62,378 nucleotides of DNA from Planktothrix serta PCC 8927 (GTDB lineage: Bacteria; Cyanobacteriota; Cyanobacteriia; Cyanobacteriales; Microcoleaceae): assembly GCF_900010725.2 (NCBI RefSeq), contig NZ_LR734876.1:62319-124696 (forward strand), read 5' to 3'. Made by a program: the position numbers and the translations under genes. The first letter of the stretch is position 1; every line of letters starts with the position of its first letter. Shown here one piece after another: positions 17,419 to 26,707 of this stretch. A model generated the notes under the pieces. That model saw only the letters and a list, made by a program, of their open reading frames with translations, did no database searches and had not been told where the DNA came from.

Positions 17419-18012
17419 ATGATTAATCAAAAAAAAGCCACCCTCTTAGAAATGATTGCGGGTAAAAATCGAGGGTTACTCGCCACTGAAACCGATAAAG
17501 CGGCGATTTTATCAGCTATTACTCAACTGGAGGACTTCAACCCCAACCCTCGACCCCTAGAAGTACCTCAACTGTTAGAGGGAAATTGGCGACTCTTGTA
17601 TACCAGTAGCGATGAATTATTAGGAATTGGTCGGTTTCCGTTGTTAAAATTAGGGCAAATTTATCAATGTATTCGGGTTGCGGATCAGAAGGTTTATAAT
17701 ATTGCGGAAGTTCAAAGTTTACCCTTATTAGAAGGATTAGTTAGTGTCGCGGCAGAATTTGAACCGGTTTCAGATAAACGAGTCAATGTTAAATTTAATC
17801 GGTTTATTATCGGTTCTCAACGCTTCATTGGCTATCAATCTCCTAATCCTTTTATTACGGATATTGAAAGCGGTAAAAAATTTATTGCGATTGATTTTAA
17901 TTTAAAAGCTCGTGAGCAACAAGGCTGGTTAGATATTACCTATTTAGATGAAGATTTAAGAATCGGACGGGGAAATGTTGGGAGTGTGTTTGTATTAACA
18001 AAAGTTGTTTAA
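17419..18012 (+). CDS. PAP/fibrillin family protein
   Basis: A 197-aa plastid-lipid-associated protein. The family signature is clear: LEGNWRLLYTSSDELLGIGRFPLLKLGQIYQ (residues about 52-83), a lipocalin-like beta-barrel, and a C-terminal DITYLDEDLRIGRGNVGSVFVL. These proteins bind lipids at thylakoids and plastoglobules and are linked to photoprotection. The ATG lies in an AT-rich leader with no clear ribosome site. Convergent with the AvaI-type endonuclease gene, 25 bp apart. Confidence 0.9.
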   Translation: MINQKKATLLEMIAGKNRGLLATETDKAAILSAITQLEDFNPNPRPLEVPQLLEGNWRLLYTSSDELLGIGRFPLLKLGQIYQCIRVADQKVYNIAEVQSLPLLEGLVSVAAEFEPVSDKRVNVKFNRFIIGSQRFIGYQSPNPFITDIESGKKFIAIDFNLKAREQQGWLDITYLDEDLRIGRGNVGSVFVLTKVV

Positions 18013-18037
18013 TTTCCAGGTTTATTAAGTTTTTAAC

Positions 18038-18994
18038 CTAAAGATGGCAGATCCACCGACAGATAGATGCCATTTGTTGATCATTTGTTAGATTTGCTGT
18101 ATTTTCTAAAACTCCGGTTTCAAGTTGATGCCAAATTTCTCTAGCCATATTTTTTTCAATGGCTGCACCAATAAAAAAAGTATGGGGTTTAAGTTCTATT
18201 TTTGAAAATGCAATTACAATACGTTGTAATGCGGTTCGTGCTGTTTTCCAATGTTCATCTGCACCTGCGGGATCAATTCCTCCTTTCAGTTCTCCTAATG
18301 CAATATAAGTGGCGGGTATTTGTTCTTTTTGAGTCAGTTCTTCTGGAGTACAATTTAATAAACATAAATCTATATTATTACCCACTAAAGTAACTTTTCG
18401 ATTAAAAATTAAAGTACGATGTTCAAGTTCATGTTGCCAACTTAGACCTTTTAAATATAACTCAATATCAGAATCATCTTCTAGCATTTGCACCCATTGA
18501 TTAGTTGCAGAATGTAGCCATCGATAAGATTTTCCTGAAATTCTTAATATAGAAATTAGGGTGCGAATCAGCTTTCGTTGTGCTAAGATTCCACCCGCAT
18601 TCCGCATTGATCCTCCTAATGTATCTCCTCGTGTTAATAAAAATCTAAAAACCAACTCTTCTACAAAATTTGACCCCGCAGGTTCTAAAAAGTTTTTGAT
18701 TAATCCTTGTATGGCATCTATTTTATCTTGAATTTCTAAGTATTTTATAGCTTTATCAGATAACCCTGCTGCTGTGATTAAAGCAGGTTGTATATCTGTA
18801 ATTTCTAAAAGATCAGTAGGATTTTTAGCTTGAGATGCAAATAGCTTGAGGGTTCTTGCTTGTTCAATAAAGGGGGTTGCTCTCCGATTTTTTTCTAATG
18901 CTAAAGCCACAAAACCAGAGCGAGTTGCTTGATAATCTGTAATTAGATCCTCACTGCTTGTTAAATGTTGAAGATAGGGTTTGTTTGGTGTCAT
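18038..18994 (-). CDS. Type II restriction endonuclease, AvaI/BsoBI family
   Basis: 318 aa, closely matching the AvaI/BsoBI family, whose members cut C^YCGRG. Conserved stretches include [48 protein letters not shown] and [18 protein letters not shown]. Catalytic residues are visible: the Asp in NNIDLCL, Glu and Lys in GELKGG, and a His 13 residues after that Glu (DEHW), the same spacing as Glu240-His253 of BsoBI. The frame opens at 19021, but the ATG at 18994 overlaps the methyltransferase stop by 4 bp (ATGA) and aligns with AvaI, so it is preferred. CYCGRG specificity is inferred from family resemblance. Confidence 0.92.
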   Translation of the reverse strand: MTPNKPYLQHLTSSEDLITDYQATRSGFVALALEKNRRATPFIEQARTLKLFASQAKNPTDLLEITDIQPALITAAGLSDKAIKYLEIQDKIDAIQGLIKNFLEPAGSNFVEELVFRFLLTRGDTLGGSMRNAGGILAQRKLIRTLISILRISGKSYRWLHSATNQWVQMLEDDSDIELYLKGLSWQHELEHRTLIFNRKVTLVGNNIDLCLLNCTPEELTQKEQIPATYIALGELKGGIDPAGADEHWKTARTALQRIVIAFSKIELKPHTFFIGAAIEKNMAREIWHQLETGVLENTANLTNDQQMASICRWICHL

Positions 18995-20490
18995 TTGGCT
19001 TTTCTCCAAATATAAATACACTTTCTTAAAGCTTCTCGTCCGTGCAGTCCCATTTGCTGGCTACTGTTTCCTTTACCATTGGGTAATACTAAAATATTTT
19101 CAACAGAAAATCCGAGATCTTCTGCAATTTTTGAGAGAATTAAATCCACAGAAATACTAATTCCTGCATAACGAACATTATCATTAACCATAATTAGATA
19201 GGTGTCAGGTTTCATGACTCTACCACACTCTTGAATCACACAAGCCATTTCATAAAAATAACCTCTGATCATTCTAGTAATTCCATTATTATTTAATAAC
19301 CCTTGTGCTTTTTGTTCCTCTAAGTAATTTAAAATAGATTGTAATAGATCTTGATTATCTGTAACATTAATTGCTGTTTTCCAGTCAGGATTGATTTTTA
19401 ATAAATCTTTAGCTTTATTTTCAACAGTACAACTTAACATCTGTTGTCGAAGTTGCACGAGTTCTTTTTCAGGCACACCCAGTAATGCCAATTCTAACGC
19501 ATAGGTTCGAGTATAGTCATAACGATTACAATAAGGAGGAGAAGTAATCACCGCATCATAGATATTTTCAGGGAAGCTAGGGAGAATATCTAAACATGAA
19601 CCGTTATAGAGTTTAAGATTTCCTTTATTTGAATTCCTAGAAAACAGTTCCAATTGTTGACTTGTTGGCTGAATATCTTGGATAATTTCATCTAGTTTAT
19701 TAATAATAGCTTTTTCAAAGTTAAGGATTTCTCCTTTATTAAAATGAGTTTTACCTTGTTGATGGTTTGACCGATAATCCCATCGTAAATATTGACCATC
19801 TTTGCGAGTATAACTGACTTCTTCTAATACACATAATAAGGCAAAACGTAATAGGCTTTTTACCTGTTCATTTTCTTGAAGTAAAGCACCTCTATATTTT
19901 TCAATAGATGCTTTTGTTTCTTCAGGATAAGCACCTTTTGTAATTCTCAATTCGAGCAAAGGATCTAACTCTTTTGTTTTTAGCCAAGGTTTTTGATCTT
20001 TCCAGTATTGAATTCTGGTTAAATCTTCTAAACTTAAATCATAATCAATTATTTTTCTAGTATTAATAATTTCTTGACCAATGGGAAGTAACTCGATCCC
20101 TTCGGCGTTAATTCCCTGAGAATTAGCAGCACATAAAGTTGTTCCACTTCCGGCAAAGGGATCTAAAATATTACCCTGATTAATATTGTACTTTTTGAGC
20201 AAATATTCAACTAGAGAGGCTGAGAAGGCTTCTTTATATTTAAAGCAACGATAAAGAGCTTTAGTTTTATTGGCTTGAAAACTAACTAAGGTTCGATTTA
20301 GTTCTGACTTTAAAAATAACTGTTCTGAGAAATATTGTTTAAGTTGATTATCTAAACCTGTAATTTTATCGAGGCTAGAGGGTTGTGAGTCTATACAATT
20401 TTGAGAAGGTTGTTCTAGGAACACAGGTTTATTAGTCACGGGATAAGTATCAAGATTAATAATAATATCATAAAATAGAGCGATCGCCAA
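18991..20490 (-). CDS. DNA methyltransferase of the AvaI-type R-M system (probably N4-cytosine)
   Basis: Up to 499 aa. Motif I ([10 protein letters not shown], about residue 110) precedes motif IV ([15 protein letters not shown], about 320); SPPY is typical of N4-cytosine enzymes. It sits upstream of and overlaps the AvaI-type endonuclease gene, so it should protect CYCGRG sites. The 5' end is uncertain: the frame opens with a TTG at 20490, inside a HIP1 site, and a GTG at 20439 is a good alternative. No controller gene is present in this system. Confidence 0.88.
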   Translation of the reverse strand: MAIALFYDIIINLDTYPVTNKPVFLEQPSQNCIDSQPSSLDKITGLDNQLKQYFSEQLFLKSELNRTLVSFQANKTKALYRCFKYKEAFSASLVEYLLKKYNINQGNILDPFAGSGTTLCAANSQGINAEGIELLPIGQEIINTRKIIDYDLSLEDLTRIQYWKDQKPWLKTKELDPLLELRITKGAYPEETKASIEKYRGALLQENEQVKSLLRFALLCVLEEVSYTRKDGQYLRWDYRSNHQQGKTHFNKGEILNFEKAIINKLDEIIQDIQPTSQQLELFSRNSNKGNLKLYNGSCLDILPSFPENIYDAVITSPPYCNRYDYTRTYALELALLGVPEKELVQLRQQMLSCTVENKAKDLLKINPDWKTAINVTDNQDLLQSILNYLEEQKAQGLLNNNGITRMIRGYFYEMACVIQECGRVMKPDTYLIMVNDNVRYAGISISVDLILSKIAEDLGFSVENILVLPNGKGNSSQQMGLHGREALRKCIYIWRKAK

Positions 20491-20577
20491 ACCTAAATAA
20501 TAGTTAAGCTGGCAAGTTTTGGGAACTCAAGTTTATAATGAATAGATATCACTTAACTTTTAATCCCCTACCCCACA

Positions 20578-21279
20578 ATGATATTAAAATACAATCCTGG
20601 TCTTTGTTTACCTTCTGCGGAAGATTTACCCGACTCTGATGATACGCCTGTGGATAACGAACTGCAAGATTTAATCCCTGGACTGCTGAAAATCCTCCTC
20701 GCTTCTATTTGGTCTGAACGTATGGACTGGTTTTTTGGGGTTGATATGGGAATCTATTATGATCCTGAACAACCTGCTATTGTTCCCGATGGGTTTTTAA
20801 GTGTGGGAGTTCCTCGAATTATTGATGAAGATTTACGCTTGAGTTATGTCCTTTGGGAAGAACACGAAGTCCCTATTCTCATTATTGAGGTGGTGTCTCA
20901 CAAACGCCGAGGAGAATATACGAAAAAGAAACTATTTTATGCAGAAATGGGGGCATTATATTATGTGGTTTATAATCCTTTACGGAAACGAAAACCACCT
21001 TTAGAAGTTTATAAACTCGAAAATGGTACATACCAATTGCAAGCAGGTGAACGAGTTTGGTTAACGGAATTGCAATTAGGAATTGGTCGAGAACGGGGAA
21101 CCCATTTAGGAATTACCAGAGATTGGTTATATTGGTATAATCAACAGGGAAACCGTTATTTAACTGCCGAAGAACGTCTGCAACAATCTCAACATCAAAC
21201 CAGTTTAGCCGAACAAAGAATACAACAACTGGAAGAACAGTTACGACGTTTAGGGATTAACCCCAATCAACTCAATTAA
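20578..21279 (+). CDS. Uma2 family (DUF820) endonuclease-like protein
   Basis: 233 aa. The Uma2 core is a PD-(D/E)XK-type fold expanded in cyanobacteria: VPDGFLSVGVPR (Asp), PILIIEVVSHKRRGEYTKKKLFYAEMGALYYVVYNP with the E-x-[VS] and Lys residues. The C-terminus (from about 205) is a Gln/Glu-rich coiled coil (RLQQSQHQTSLAEQRIQQLE). No cellular substrate is known for these proteins. It is divergent from the AvaI-type methyltransferase gene. Confidence 0.85.
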   Translation: MILKYNPGLCLPSAEDLPDSDDTPVDNELQDLIPGLLKILLASIWSERMDWFFGVDMGIYYDPEQPAIVPDGFLSVGVPRIIDEDLRLSYVLWEEHEVPILIIEVVSHKRRGEYTKKKLFYAEMGALYYVVYNPLRKRKPPLEVYKLENGTYQLQAGERVWLTELQLGIGRERGTHLGITRDWLYWYNQQGNRYLTAEERLQQSQHQTSLAEQRIQQLEEQLRRLGINPNQLN

Positions 21280-21322
21280 TATTAATTTGGGGAATTATTA
21301 CCAATAAAATTAATTTCCTAAC

Positions 21323-21350
21323 GTAGAGACGTTGCATACAACGTCTCTAC
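21323..21350 (+). terminator. Perfect 12-bp hairpin between Uma2 and purB
   Basis: GTAGAGACGTTG-CATA-CAACGTCTCTAC is a perfect 12-bp stem, followed by AATAATTT. It lies 43 bp after the Uma2 stop and is a plausible terminator. The same palindrome type is dispersed in many cyanobacterial genomes, so it may be a repeat used as a terminator. Confidence 0.55.
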
Positions 21351-21548
21351 AATAATTTGAAAACTTTTTTAAGGGTTGCGATCGCTGATCTCCATCAAAA
21401 GTTAAACTAGGATAGTTGTGCTAAATGGGATGTTAGTGACGTCGCTCGGATACCGCAGAGGGAAAATTGAGCTAAAAGTGTCTCAGAGTCTACTGTTTAC
21501 CGATTAACGTCTCTTTTAACATCAAAGCAATCAAATCTAAACTGCAAT

Positions 21549-22844
21549 ATGATAGAACGGTATACTTTGCCCGAAATGGGCAATTTGTGGACAGAGACTT
21601 ACAAGCTGCAAACTTGGTTACAAGTAGAAATTGCCGTCTGTGAGGCGCAAGCAGAGTTAGGATATATTCCATCGGAAGCCGTTGAAGAAATTAAGGCTAA
21701 GGCAAATTTTGATATCAAGCGGGTGCTGGAAATTGAGGCAGAAGTCCGCCATGACATGATTGCCTTTTTAACCAATGTTAACGAATATGTTGGGGATGCC
21801 GGACGCTACATTCATTTAGGCTTAACCAGTTCTGATGTGTTGGATACGGCCTTAGCGCTGCAATTAGTGGCCAGTGTGGATGTGTTGTTAGAACGCACGG
21901 AAGCCTTAAGTCAGGCCATTCGTTACCAAGCGCAACAACATCGAAATACCGTGATGATCGGCCGTTCTCATGGTATCCACGCTGAACCTATCACCTTTGG
22001 CTTTAAATTAGCCGGATGGTTGGCGGAAGTTTGTCGCAACCGAGAACGTTTGGTGCGTTTGCGTCAAACCGTGGCGGTGGGTAAAATTTCTGGGGCCGTG
22101 GGAACTTATGCTAACGTTGATCCGAGGGTAGAAGCGATCGCTTGTCGCAATTTAGGACTCGAACCCGATACCGCTTCAACCCAAGTTATTTCGCGTGATA
22201 TTCATGCGGAATATGTGCAAACTTTAGCGTTATTAGCCGCTAGTATTGAACGGTTTGCGGTCGAAATTCGTAACCTCCAACGCACGGATGTTTTAGAAGT
22301 AGAAGAATTTTTTGCTAAAGGTCAAAAAGGGTCTTCTGCAATGCCCCATAAACGCAACCCCATTCGCAGTGAACGCTTAACCGGAATGGCGCGAATTATT
22401 CGGGGAAATGCCGTTGCTGCCTTAGAAAATGTTGCCCTTTGGCATGAACGGGATATTTCCCATAGTTGCGTTGAACGGATGATATTACCCGACTCCTCAA
22501 CAGTAGCTCATTTCATGTTAGTTGAACTCACGGATTTAGTCAAGAATCTGTTAGTTTATCCCGAAAATATGCAGCGCAATATGAACCTTTATGGAGGTGT
22601 TGTATTTAGTCAGCGTGTGTTATTAACCTTAGTTGAAAAAGGAATTAGCCGCGAAGAAGCCTACAGAATTGTACAATCTTGCGCCCACACAGCTTGGAAT
22701 AAAATCGATGGCGATTTTCAAGCTTTAATTAGGGAAAATGATCAAGTCAAAGCTAAATTATCCCCTGAAGAAATAGACACTTGTTTTGATCCTAAACAGC
22801 ACTTGAAAAACCTTGATCAAATCTATCAACGGTTAGACATATAA
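21549..22844 (+). CDS. purB: Adenylosuccinate lyase
   Basis: Purine biosynthesis enzyme that releases fumarate from SAICAR and from adenylosuccinate. At 431 aa it has the standard length for this type of the fumarase/aspartase superfamily. The signature loop GSSAMPHKRNPIRSE (residues about 259-273) holds the catalytic serine; other conserved parts are HLGLTSSDVLDTALALQL and IGRSHGIHAEPITFG with the catalytic histidine. Start ATG at 21549. purD lies 4 kb downstream, but not in the same operon. Confidence 0.96.
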   Translation: MIERYTLPEMGNLWTETYKLQTWLQVEIAVCEAQAELGYIPSEAVEEIKAKANFDIKRVLEIEAEVRHDMIAFLTNVNEYVGDAGRYIHLGLTSSDVLDTALALQLVASVDVLLERTEALSQAIRYQAQQHRNTVMIGRSHGIHAEPITFGFKLAGWLAEVCRNRERLVRLRQTVAVGKISGAVGTYANVDPRVEAIACRNLGLEPDTASTQVISRDIHAEYVQTLALLAASIERFAVEIRNLQRTDVLEVEEFFAKGQKGSSAMPHKRNPIRSERLTGMARIIRGNAVAALENVALWHERDISHSCVERMILPDSSTVAHFMLVELTDLVKNLLVYPENMQRNMNLYGGVVFSQRVLLTLVEKGISREEAYRIVQSCAHTAWNKIDGDFQALIRENDQVKAKLSPEEIDTCFDPKQHLKNLDQIYQRLDI

Positions 22845-22847
22845 AAA

Positions 22848-22918
22848 GAAACCGGGTTTTTGATCCTAACTTGCGGAATAAAATTAATCTATTTCCTTCA
22901 GAAACCCGGTTTCTAACT
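22848..22918. repeat. Inverted repeat of the GAAACCGGGTTTCT family after purB
   Basis: AGAAACCGGGTTTTTG just after the purB stop and CAGAAACCCGGTTTCTAAC 50 bp later are inverted copies of one short repeat. The pair can form a hairpin of about 12 bp and may end purB transcription. The same family is found inside menC at 25363-25396. Confidence 0.65.
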
Positions 22919-22945
22919 ATTTACATCACCCTGATTTTTAACCCT

Positions 22946-23656
22946 ATGTTTTTTAAACAAATGATGCGATTATTCTTGTTTTTATTCCTGATTTTGGGTA
23001 TCAACTCTAACCCTGTTAATGCTCAAAATTTAACCTCTCCTGTTGCTGCTCCTTCTGCTTCCCCGCCTCCCCTCGTGGTTCAAGATTATAATCAAGTTCC
23101 AGAAGCGGAAAAATTAGTAGATATTAGAAGCGTTAATCTGAATATTCGTCTCGATATTCGCTACGCCACAACCAACAATTTTTTAAACAAAAAAATCTAT
23201 GCTGTTCCTCGTTGTTTGTTACGTTATGATGTTGCCCAACGCTTATCAAGAGTACAACAAGATTTAGAACAAATGGGGTTAGGATTAAAAGTTTATGACT
23301 GTTATCGTCCCCTGTCTGTGACTCGGCAAATGTGGGAAATTTTACCCGATAGTCGTTATGTGGCAAACCCCGCTAGAGGGTCTCGCCATAACCGAGGGGC
23401 GGCAGTTGATTTAACCTTAGTTGATTTACGCACAGGCGCTGAGTTAGAAATGCCAACAGACTTTGATGATTTTACCGACAAAGCCGCTAGAGATTACCCC
23501 GGAAATTCCCCTCAAGTTCGTCGTAATAGTGACTTACTTGCTGTTAAAATGAAACAACAAGGATTTATTTCCTTAATTACAGAATGGTGGCATTTTGATG
23601 CCCCAGGATGGGATCAATACGGCCTTTTAGATATTCCCTTAGAAAATATTCGTTAA
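22946..23656 (+). CDS. VanX-like D-alanyl-D-alanine dipeptidase (M15D), secreted
   Basis: About 236 aa from the ATG at 22946; the frame is open upstream to 22871, but that part runs through a repeat hairpin. The N-terminus (MMRLFLFLFLILGINSNPVNAQ) is a signal peptide. The zinc site matches the M15 family: SRHNRGAAVDLTLVD gives H-x6-D and EWWHFD gives Glu-x2-His. These enzymes hydrolyse D-Ala-D-Ala or related peptides in the periplasm; here a peptidoglycan recycling or turnover role is likelier than glycopeptide resistance, because no VanH/VanA genes are near. Confidence 0.88.
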   Translation: MFFKQMMRLFLFLFLILGINSNPVNAQNLTSPVAAPSASPPPLVVQDYNQVPEAEKLVDIRSVNLNIRLDIRYATTNNFLNKKIYAVPRCLLRYDVAQRLSRVQQDLEQMGLGLKVYDCYRPLSVTRQMWEILPDSRYVANPARGSRHNRGAAVDLTLVDLRTGAELEMPTDFDDFTDKAARDYPGNSPQVRRNSDLLAVKMKQQGFISLITEWWHFDAPGWDQYGLLDIPLENIR

Positions 23657-23691
23657 CATCCATTAAGGATGAATATCTCTAACAAACGTAG

Positions 23692-23710
23692 GGGCGAGGT
23701 TTTCTCGCCC
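23692..23710 (+). terminator. Hairpin after the dipeptidase gene
   Basis: GGGCGAG-GTTTT-CTCGCCC, a 7-bp perfect stem 35 bp after the stop. It belongs to the GTAGGGGCG palindrome family seen elsewhere in the window. Confidence 0.45.
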
Positions 23711-23864
23711 AAATCACAACCTAATAACGAAATACTAAGTTTAAGTAAGTTTTTTAAACAAATTCTTGCAAGTTATTTCAACTCCTCCCAACTTTTAAAA
23801 AAATTAGTATAATTATAAGTAAAGCTACTTAAAAGTTGCTAAACCTGAATTGAGCTAAAACACA

Positions 23865-24053
23865 ATGCAGTATTATTTCACAGCATTTATCGTTATTTTC
23901 TTTATCGCCTGTTACGGTTACAGCTATTTTATTGTTAAACTGGCTAAACAAAAAGGAGAAGAATTTTTGTTTTTTGGAATGTTATTAGGGTTATTTGGAT
24001 TTATGGCCTTCTGTGCCGCCTGTATTCCCTTTTTACATTGGCTACTCGATTAA
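23865..24053 (+). CDS. Small two-span membrane protein
   Basis: 62 aa, with hydrophobic helices at about residues 3-25 and 34-58 joined by a short basic hinge (KLAKQKGEE). No family recognised. It lies 28 bp before menH on the same strand and could be cotranscribed with it; a coupling to the phylloquinone pathway is only positional. Confidence 0.6.
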   Translation: MQYYFTAFIVIFFIACYGYSYFIVKLAKQKGEEFLFFGMLLGLFGFMAFCAACIPFLHWLLD

Positions 24054-24081
24054 CAACTTTATCGAATTTTATTGAAATCCT

Positions 24082-24891
24082 ATGCCGTTTTTAAGGTTAA
24101 AAAATTACCAATTTTATTATACCCTAAACGGCAATATAAATCAACCTTTAATTTTATTTTTACATGGATTTCTGGGAAATAGCCAAGATTTTAATACCCG
24201 AATTTCCCCCCTTTTCCCCCAGTTTTGCTGTTTAACTATTGACCTCCCTGGACATGGACAAACCCAAGTATTAGGAGAAGATAGTTATTATACAATGTCA
24301 GAAACAGCAACCGCGTTAATAGAAGTCTTAGACTCTCTGAAGATTTCCCCATGTTATTTAATGGGATATTCAATGGGGGGAAGATTAGGACTATATTTAA
24401 CCCTACATTTTCCCCAATATTTTAAAAAAGTAATATTAGAATCCACCTCCCCAGGACTCAAAACCGAGTCAGAGCGGTTACAACGGTTGATTTCAGATAC
24501 TCAAAAAGCCGAACAACTAAAAACCCTAGATTTCCCTACTTTTTTAGAACAGTGGTATCATCAACCCCTGTTTCAAACCTTAAAAAATCATCCTGAATTT
24601 CAACAAATTTTTGCTCATCGGTTAAAGAATAATCCCCTGGAATTATCAAAATCCCTCCGTTATTTAGGAACCGGAAATCAACCCTCCCTCTGGGAAAAGT
24701 TATCACCAAATCAAATTCCTTTATTGCTGTTAGTCGGGGAATTTGATCATAAATTTAAACAGATTAATCAAGAAATCAAGACATTATGTTCCGTTTCCCA
24801 GTTGCAAATTATCCCCCATTGTGGTCATAATATTTTAATCGAAAATCCTCAAGCGTGGATCAATGTAATTATTAAATTTTTATCTCAATGA
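24082..24891 (+). CDS. menH: 2-succinyl-6-hydroxy-2,4-cyclohexadiene-1-carboxylate synthase
   Basis: Alpha/beta-hydrolase of the phylloquinone pathway; eliminates pyruvate from the MenD product. At 269 aa the motifs are the oxyanion [13 protein letters not shown] near residue 30, the nucleophile elbow MGYSMGGRLGLY (Ser near 95), GEFDHKF (Asp) and CGHNILIENP (His), a full triad. The ATG at 24082 leads directly into menC (4-bp ATGA overlap), which fixes the function. Confidence 0.92.
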   Translation: MPFLRLKNYQFYYTLNGNINQPLILFLHGFLGNSQDFNTRISPLFPQFCCLTIDLPGHGQTQVLGEDSYYTMSETATALIEVLDSLKISPCYLMGYSMGGRLGLYLTLHFPQYFKKVILESTSPGLKTESERLQRLISDTQKAEQLKTLDFPTFLEQWYHQPLFQTLKNHPEFQQIFAHRLKNNPLELSKSLRYLGTGNQPSLWEKLSPNQIPLLLLVGEFDHKFKQINQEIKTLCSVSQLQIIPHCGHNILIENPQAWINVIIKFLSQ

Positions 24892-25859
24892 ACTATCAAT
24901 TTCAATTTGAACCCTATCAACGTGCGTTTAAAACTCCGCTTAAAACGGCTCACGGAATTTGGAAAACACGAACCGGAATTATTTTAAATTTAACCGATGA
25001 AAAGGGTTATATTGGCTGGGGAGAAATTGCTCCTTTAAGTTGGTTTGGGTCAGAAACCTTAGAAGATGCGATCGCATTTTGTCAACAACTTCCGAGTTTT
25101 ATTTCAATAGAAACTATTTTCACTATTCCCGATAATTTACCCGCTTGTCAATTTGGGTTTGAATCTGCATTTAATCAGTTAAACCCTAACCCCTCAGTTG
25201 ATTTATCTCAACTTCACTATAGCGGGTTATTACCCACTGGAAAAACGGTATTAACGGCTTGGAAAACTTTATTTCAGCAAGGATATCACACTTTAAAATG
25301 GAAAATTGGCGTTGATGATATTACAGAAGAAATCAATATTTTTCAACAGTTAATTAACCAAGAAACTCGGTTTCTTCAAGAAACTGGGTTTTTGTCTCCT
25401 TCTCAAAAAATCTATTTCAGGTTAGATGCGAATGGCGGGTTAACTTTTGAACAAGCGCAACGCTGGTTAGAAATCTGTGATTTAATTAATATTAATCAAG
25501 AGTTAATTGAAATTGAATTTTTAGAACAACCTCTATCTATCTCTAAATTTGATTTAATGTTAGAATTATGCGATCGCTATTCTACTCCTCTCGCCTTAGA
25601 TGAATCCGTTGCTAATTTACAACAATTAAACTCTTGTTATCAGCAAGGATGGTCAGATATTTTTGTAATTAAACCTGCTATTTTTGGTTCTCCTAAAAAA
25701 CTTAAGAATTTTTGTCAAAATAATCAAATTGATTCTGTTTTTTCCTCTGTTTTTGAAACTGATATCGGTCAACAATCTGCTTTAAAACTTGCTTCTGAAC
25801 TGTTATTATATGATCGTGCGGTTGGCTTTGGAATTAATCATTGGTTTATAGAATATTAA
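24888..25859 (+). CDS. menC: o-Succinylbenzoate synthase
   Basis: Enolase-superfamily dehydratase that makes o-succinylbenzoate. At 323 aa it shows KWKIGVDD (first catalytic Lys), YFRLDANGGLTFEQAQ (metal Asp), IEFLEQPL (Glu), ALDESVANLQQL (Asp/Glu) and FVIKPAIFGSP (second Lys). The start overlaps the menH stop by 4 bp, so the two are translationally coupled. Codons between the first Lys block and the RLDANGG strand encode QETRFLQETGFLSPSQK, a translated copy of the dispersed GAAACCGGGTTTCT repeat, in frame; this stretch is not part of the usual enzyme core. Confidence 0.92.
   Translation: MNYQFQFEPYQRAFKTPLKTAHGIWKTRTGIILNLTDEKGYIGWGEIAPLSWFGSETLEDAIAFCQQLPSFISIETIFTIPDNLPACQFGFESAFNQLNPNPSVDLSQLHYSGLLPTGKTVLTAWKTLFQQGYHTLKWKIGVDDITEEINIFQQLINQETRFLQETGFLSPSQKIYFRLDANGGLTFEQAQRWLEICDLININQELIEIEFLEQPLSISKFDLMLELCDRYSTPLALDESVANLQQLNSCYQQGWSDIFVIKPAIFGSPKKLKNFCQNNQIDSVFSSVFETDIGQQSALKLASELLLYDRAVGFGINHWFIEY
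25363..25396. repeat. In-frame copy of the GAAACCGGGTTTCT repeat inside menC
   Basis: AAGAAACTCGGTTTCTT followed at once by CAAGAAACTGGGTTTTTG: two tandem units of the repeat that borders purB. They are read as ETRFLQETGFL in menC without breaking the frame. Confidence 0.6.
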
Positions 25860-25935
25860 GGAACCACAAAGACACGAAGACACGAAGGAAGGGAGAAAAA
25901 TCTAAAGATTTATAGGAGAGAAACGAATTCTATTA

Positions 25936-26454
25936 TTATTGATAAATTTGTAGTTGTTGTCTTAATTCATCCAGACAAGAATCAGAGGTTTCTAATTGTT
26001 CGAGTGACGTTTCTAATGGTTCGGGTTCGTCAGGACAAAATTGTAATTCCATCTCAATTTCAGATTTTGGGTAAGATGGAGATTTTGGATCATAAGTAAA
26101 GTTTTTATAGTCTTCAGGAAAAAGATTAACTGTGCTTTTTATAATTAATTTACCACTAATCCAACCTTTACCAGAACTTAAACTCAATAATTTACATTCA
26201 ACAGACTCACTAACATTACTCCAAGAACTTTGTGTTAATTGTAGCTTTACTTTATTATCAATTATATAATTATAATTATTAAGAGTATTAAATAAGATCT
26301 TAAACCTTGGGTCTGATGAAAAACTCCGGTCATTATAAATTTTGTCTTTCAAAGAATCCATCACAAATTCTTTAAACCTAGCAACAGTAAAAGTATCTTT
26401 ATCAATCAATAAAAGATCGTCATCACAAGTTAAAGGATAAAAATTATCAGTCAT
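25936..26454 (-). CDS. KGK domain-containing protein
   Basis: About 172 aa from the ATG at 26454 (MTDNFYPL); the frame opens at 26475. Contains the KGK-family core: a DTFTVARFKEFV helix, LLSLSSGKGWISGKLIIK and EMELQFCPDEPEP, then an acidic Leu/Glu-rich tail ending in LDELRQQLQIY. This family is mostly cyanobacterial and has no known function. No signal peptide. It lies alone between menC (convergent) and purD (divergent). Confidence 0.75.
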   Translation of the reverse strand: MTDNFYPLTCDDDLLLIDKDTFTVARFKEFVMDSLKDKIYNDRSFSSDPRFKILFNTLNNYNYIIDNKVKLQLTQSSWSNVSESVECKLLSLSSGKGWISGKLIIKSTVNLFPEDYKNFTYDPKSPSYPKSEIEMELQFCPDEPEPLETSLEQLETSDSCLDELRQQLQIYQ

Positions 26455-26552
26455 GGGACTTAATCTCAAAAGCAAATGTGTTCTAAGATTATACTAAATT
26501 ATAGATAGCAAATTTCAATCTGTTGTAGAAATTGCTTGAAATTCAATTCATC

Positions 26553-26580
26553 GTAGGGGCGAGGCGCGCCTCGCCCCTAC
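26553..26580. repeat. 28-bp perfect palindrome (GTAGGGGCGAGGCG type)
   Basis: GTAGGGGCGAGGCG is followed by its exact reverse complement, with no loop. It sits in the gap between the KGK gene and purD (128 bp before the purD start), and could be a cruciform-forming repeat. Related half-sites occur at 23689, 27987 and 62262. Confidence 0.75.
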
Positions 26581-26707
26581 ACAGTCATGTAGATATTTTT
26601 TCAGGTTATCTTTTTAGGTTAAAATATAGCAATCCTCAATCGGATGTAAAAACAACCGCCACAATTGTACAATCAAAAACTGCTAATCAATTTGAGAAGA
26701 AAAAACC

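Noticed and set aside
23133-23366. 77-aa minus-strand ORF inside the dipeptidase gene
   Set aside because: Antisense of a conserved zinc peptidase.
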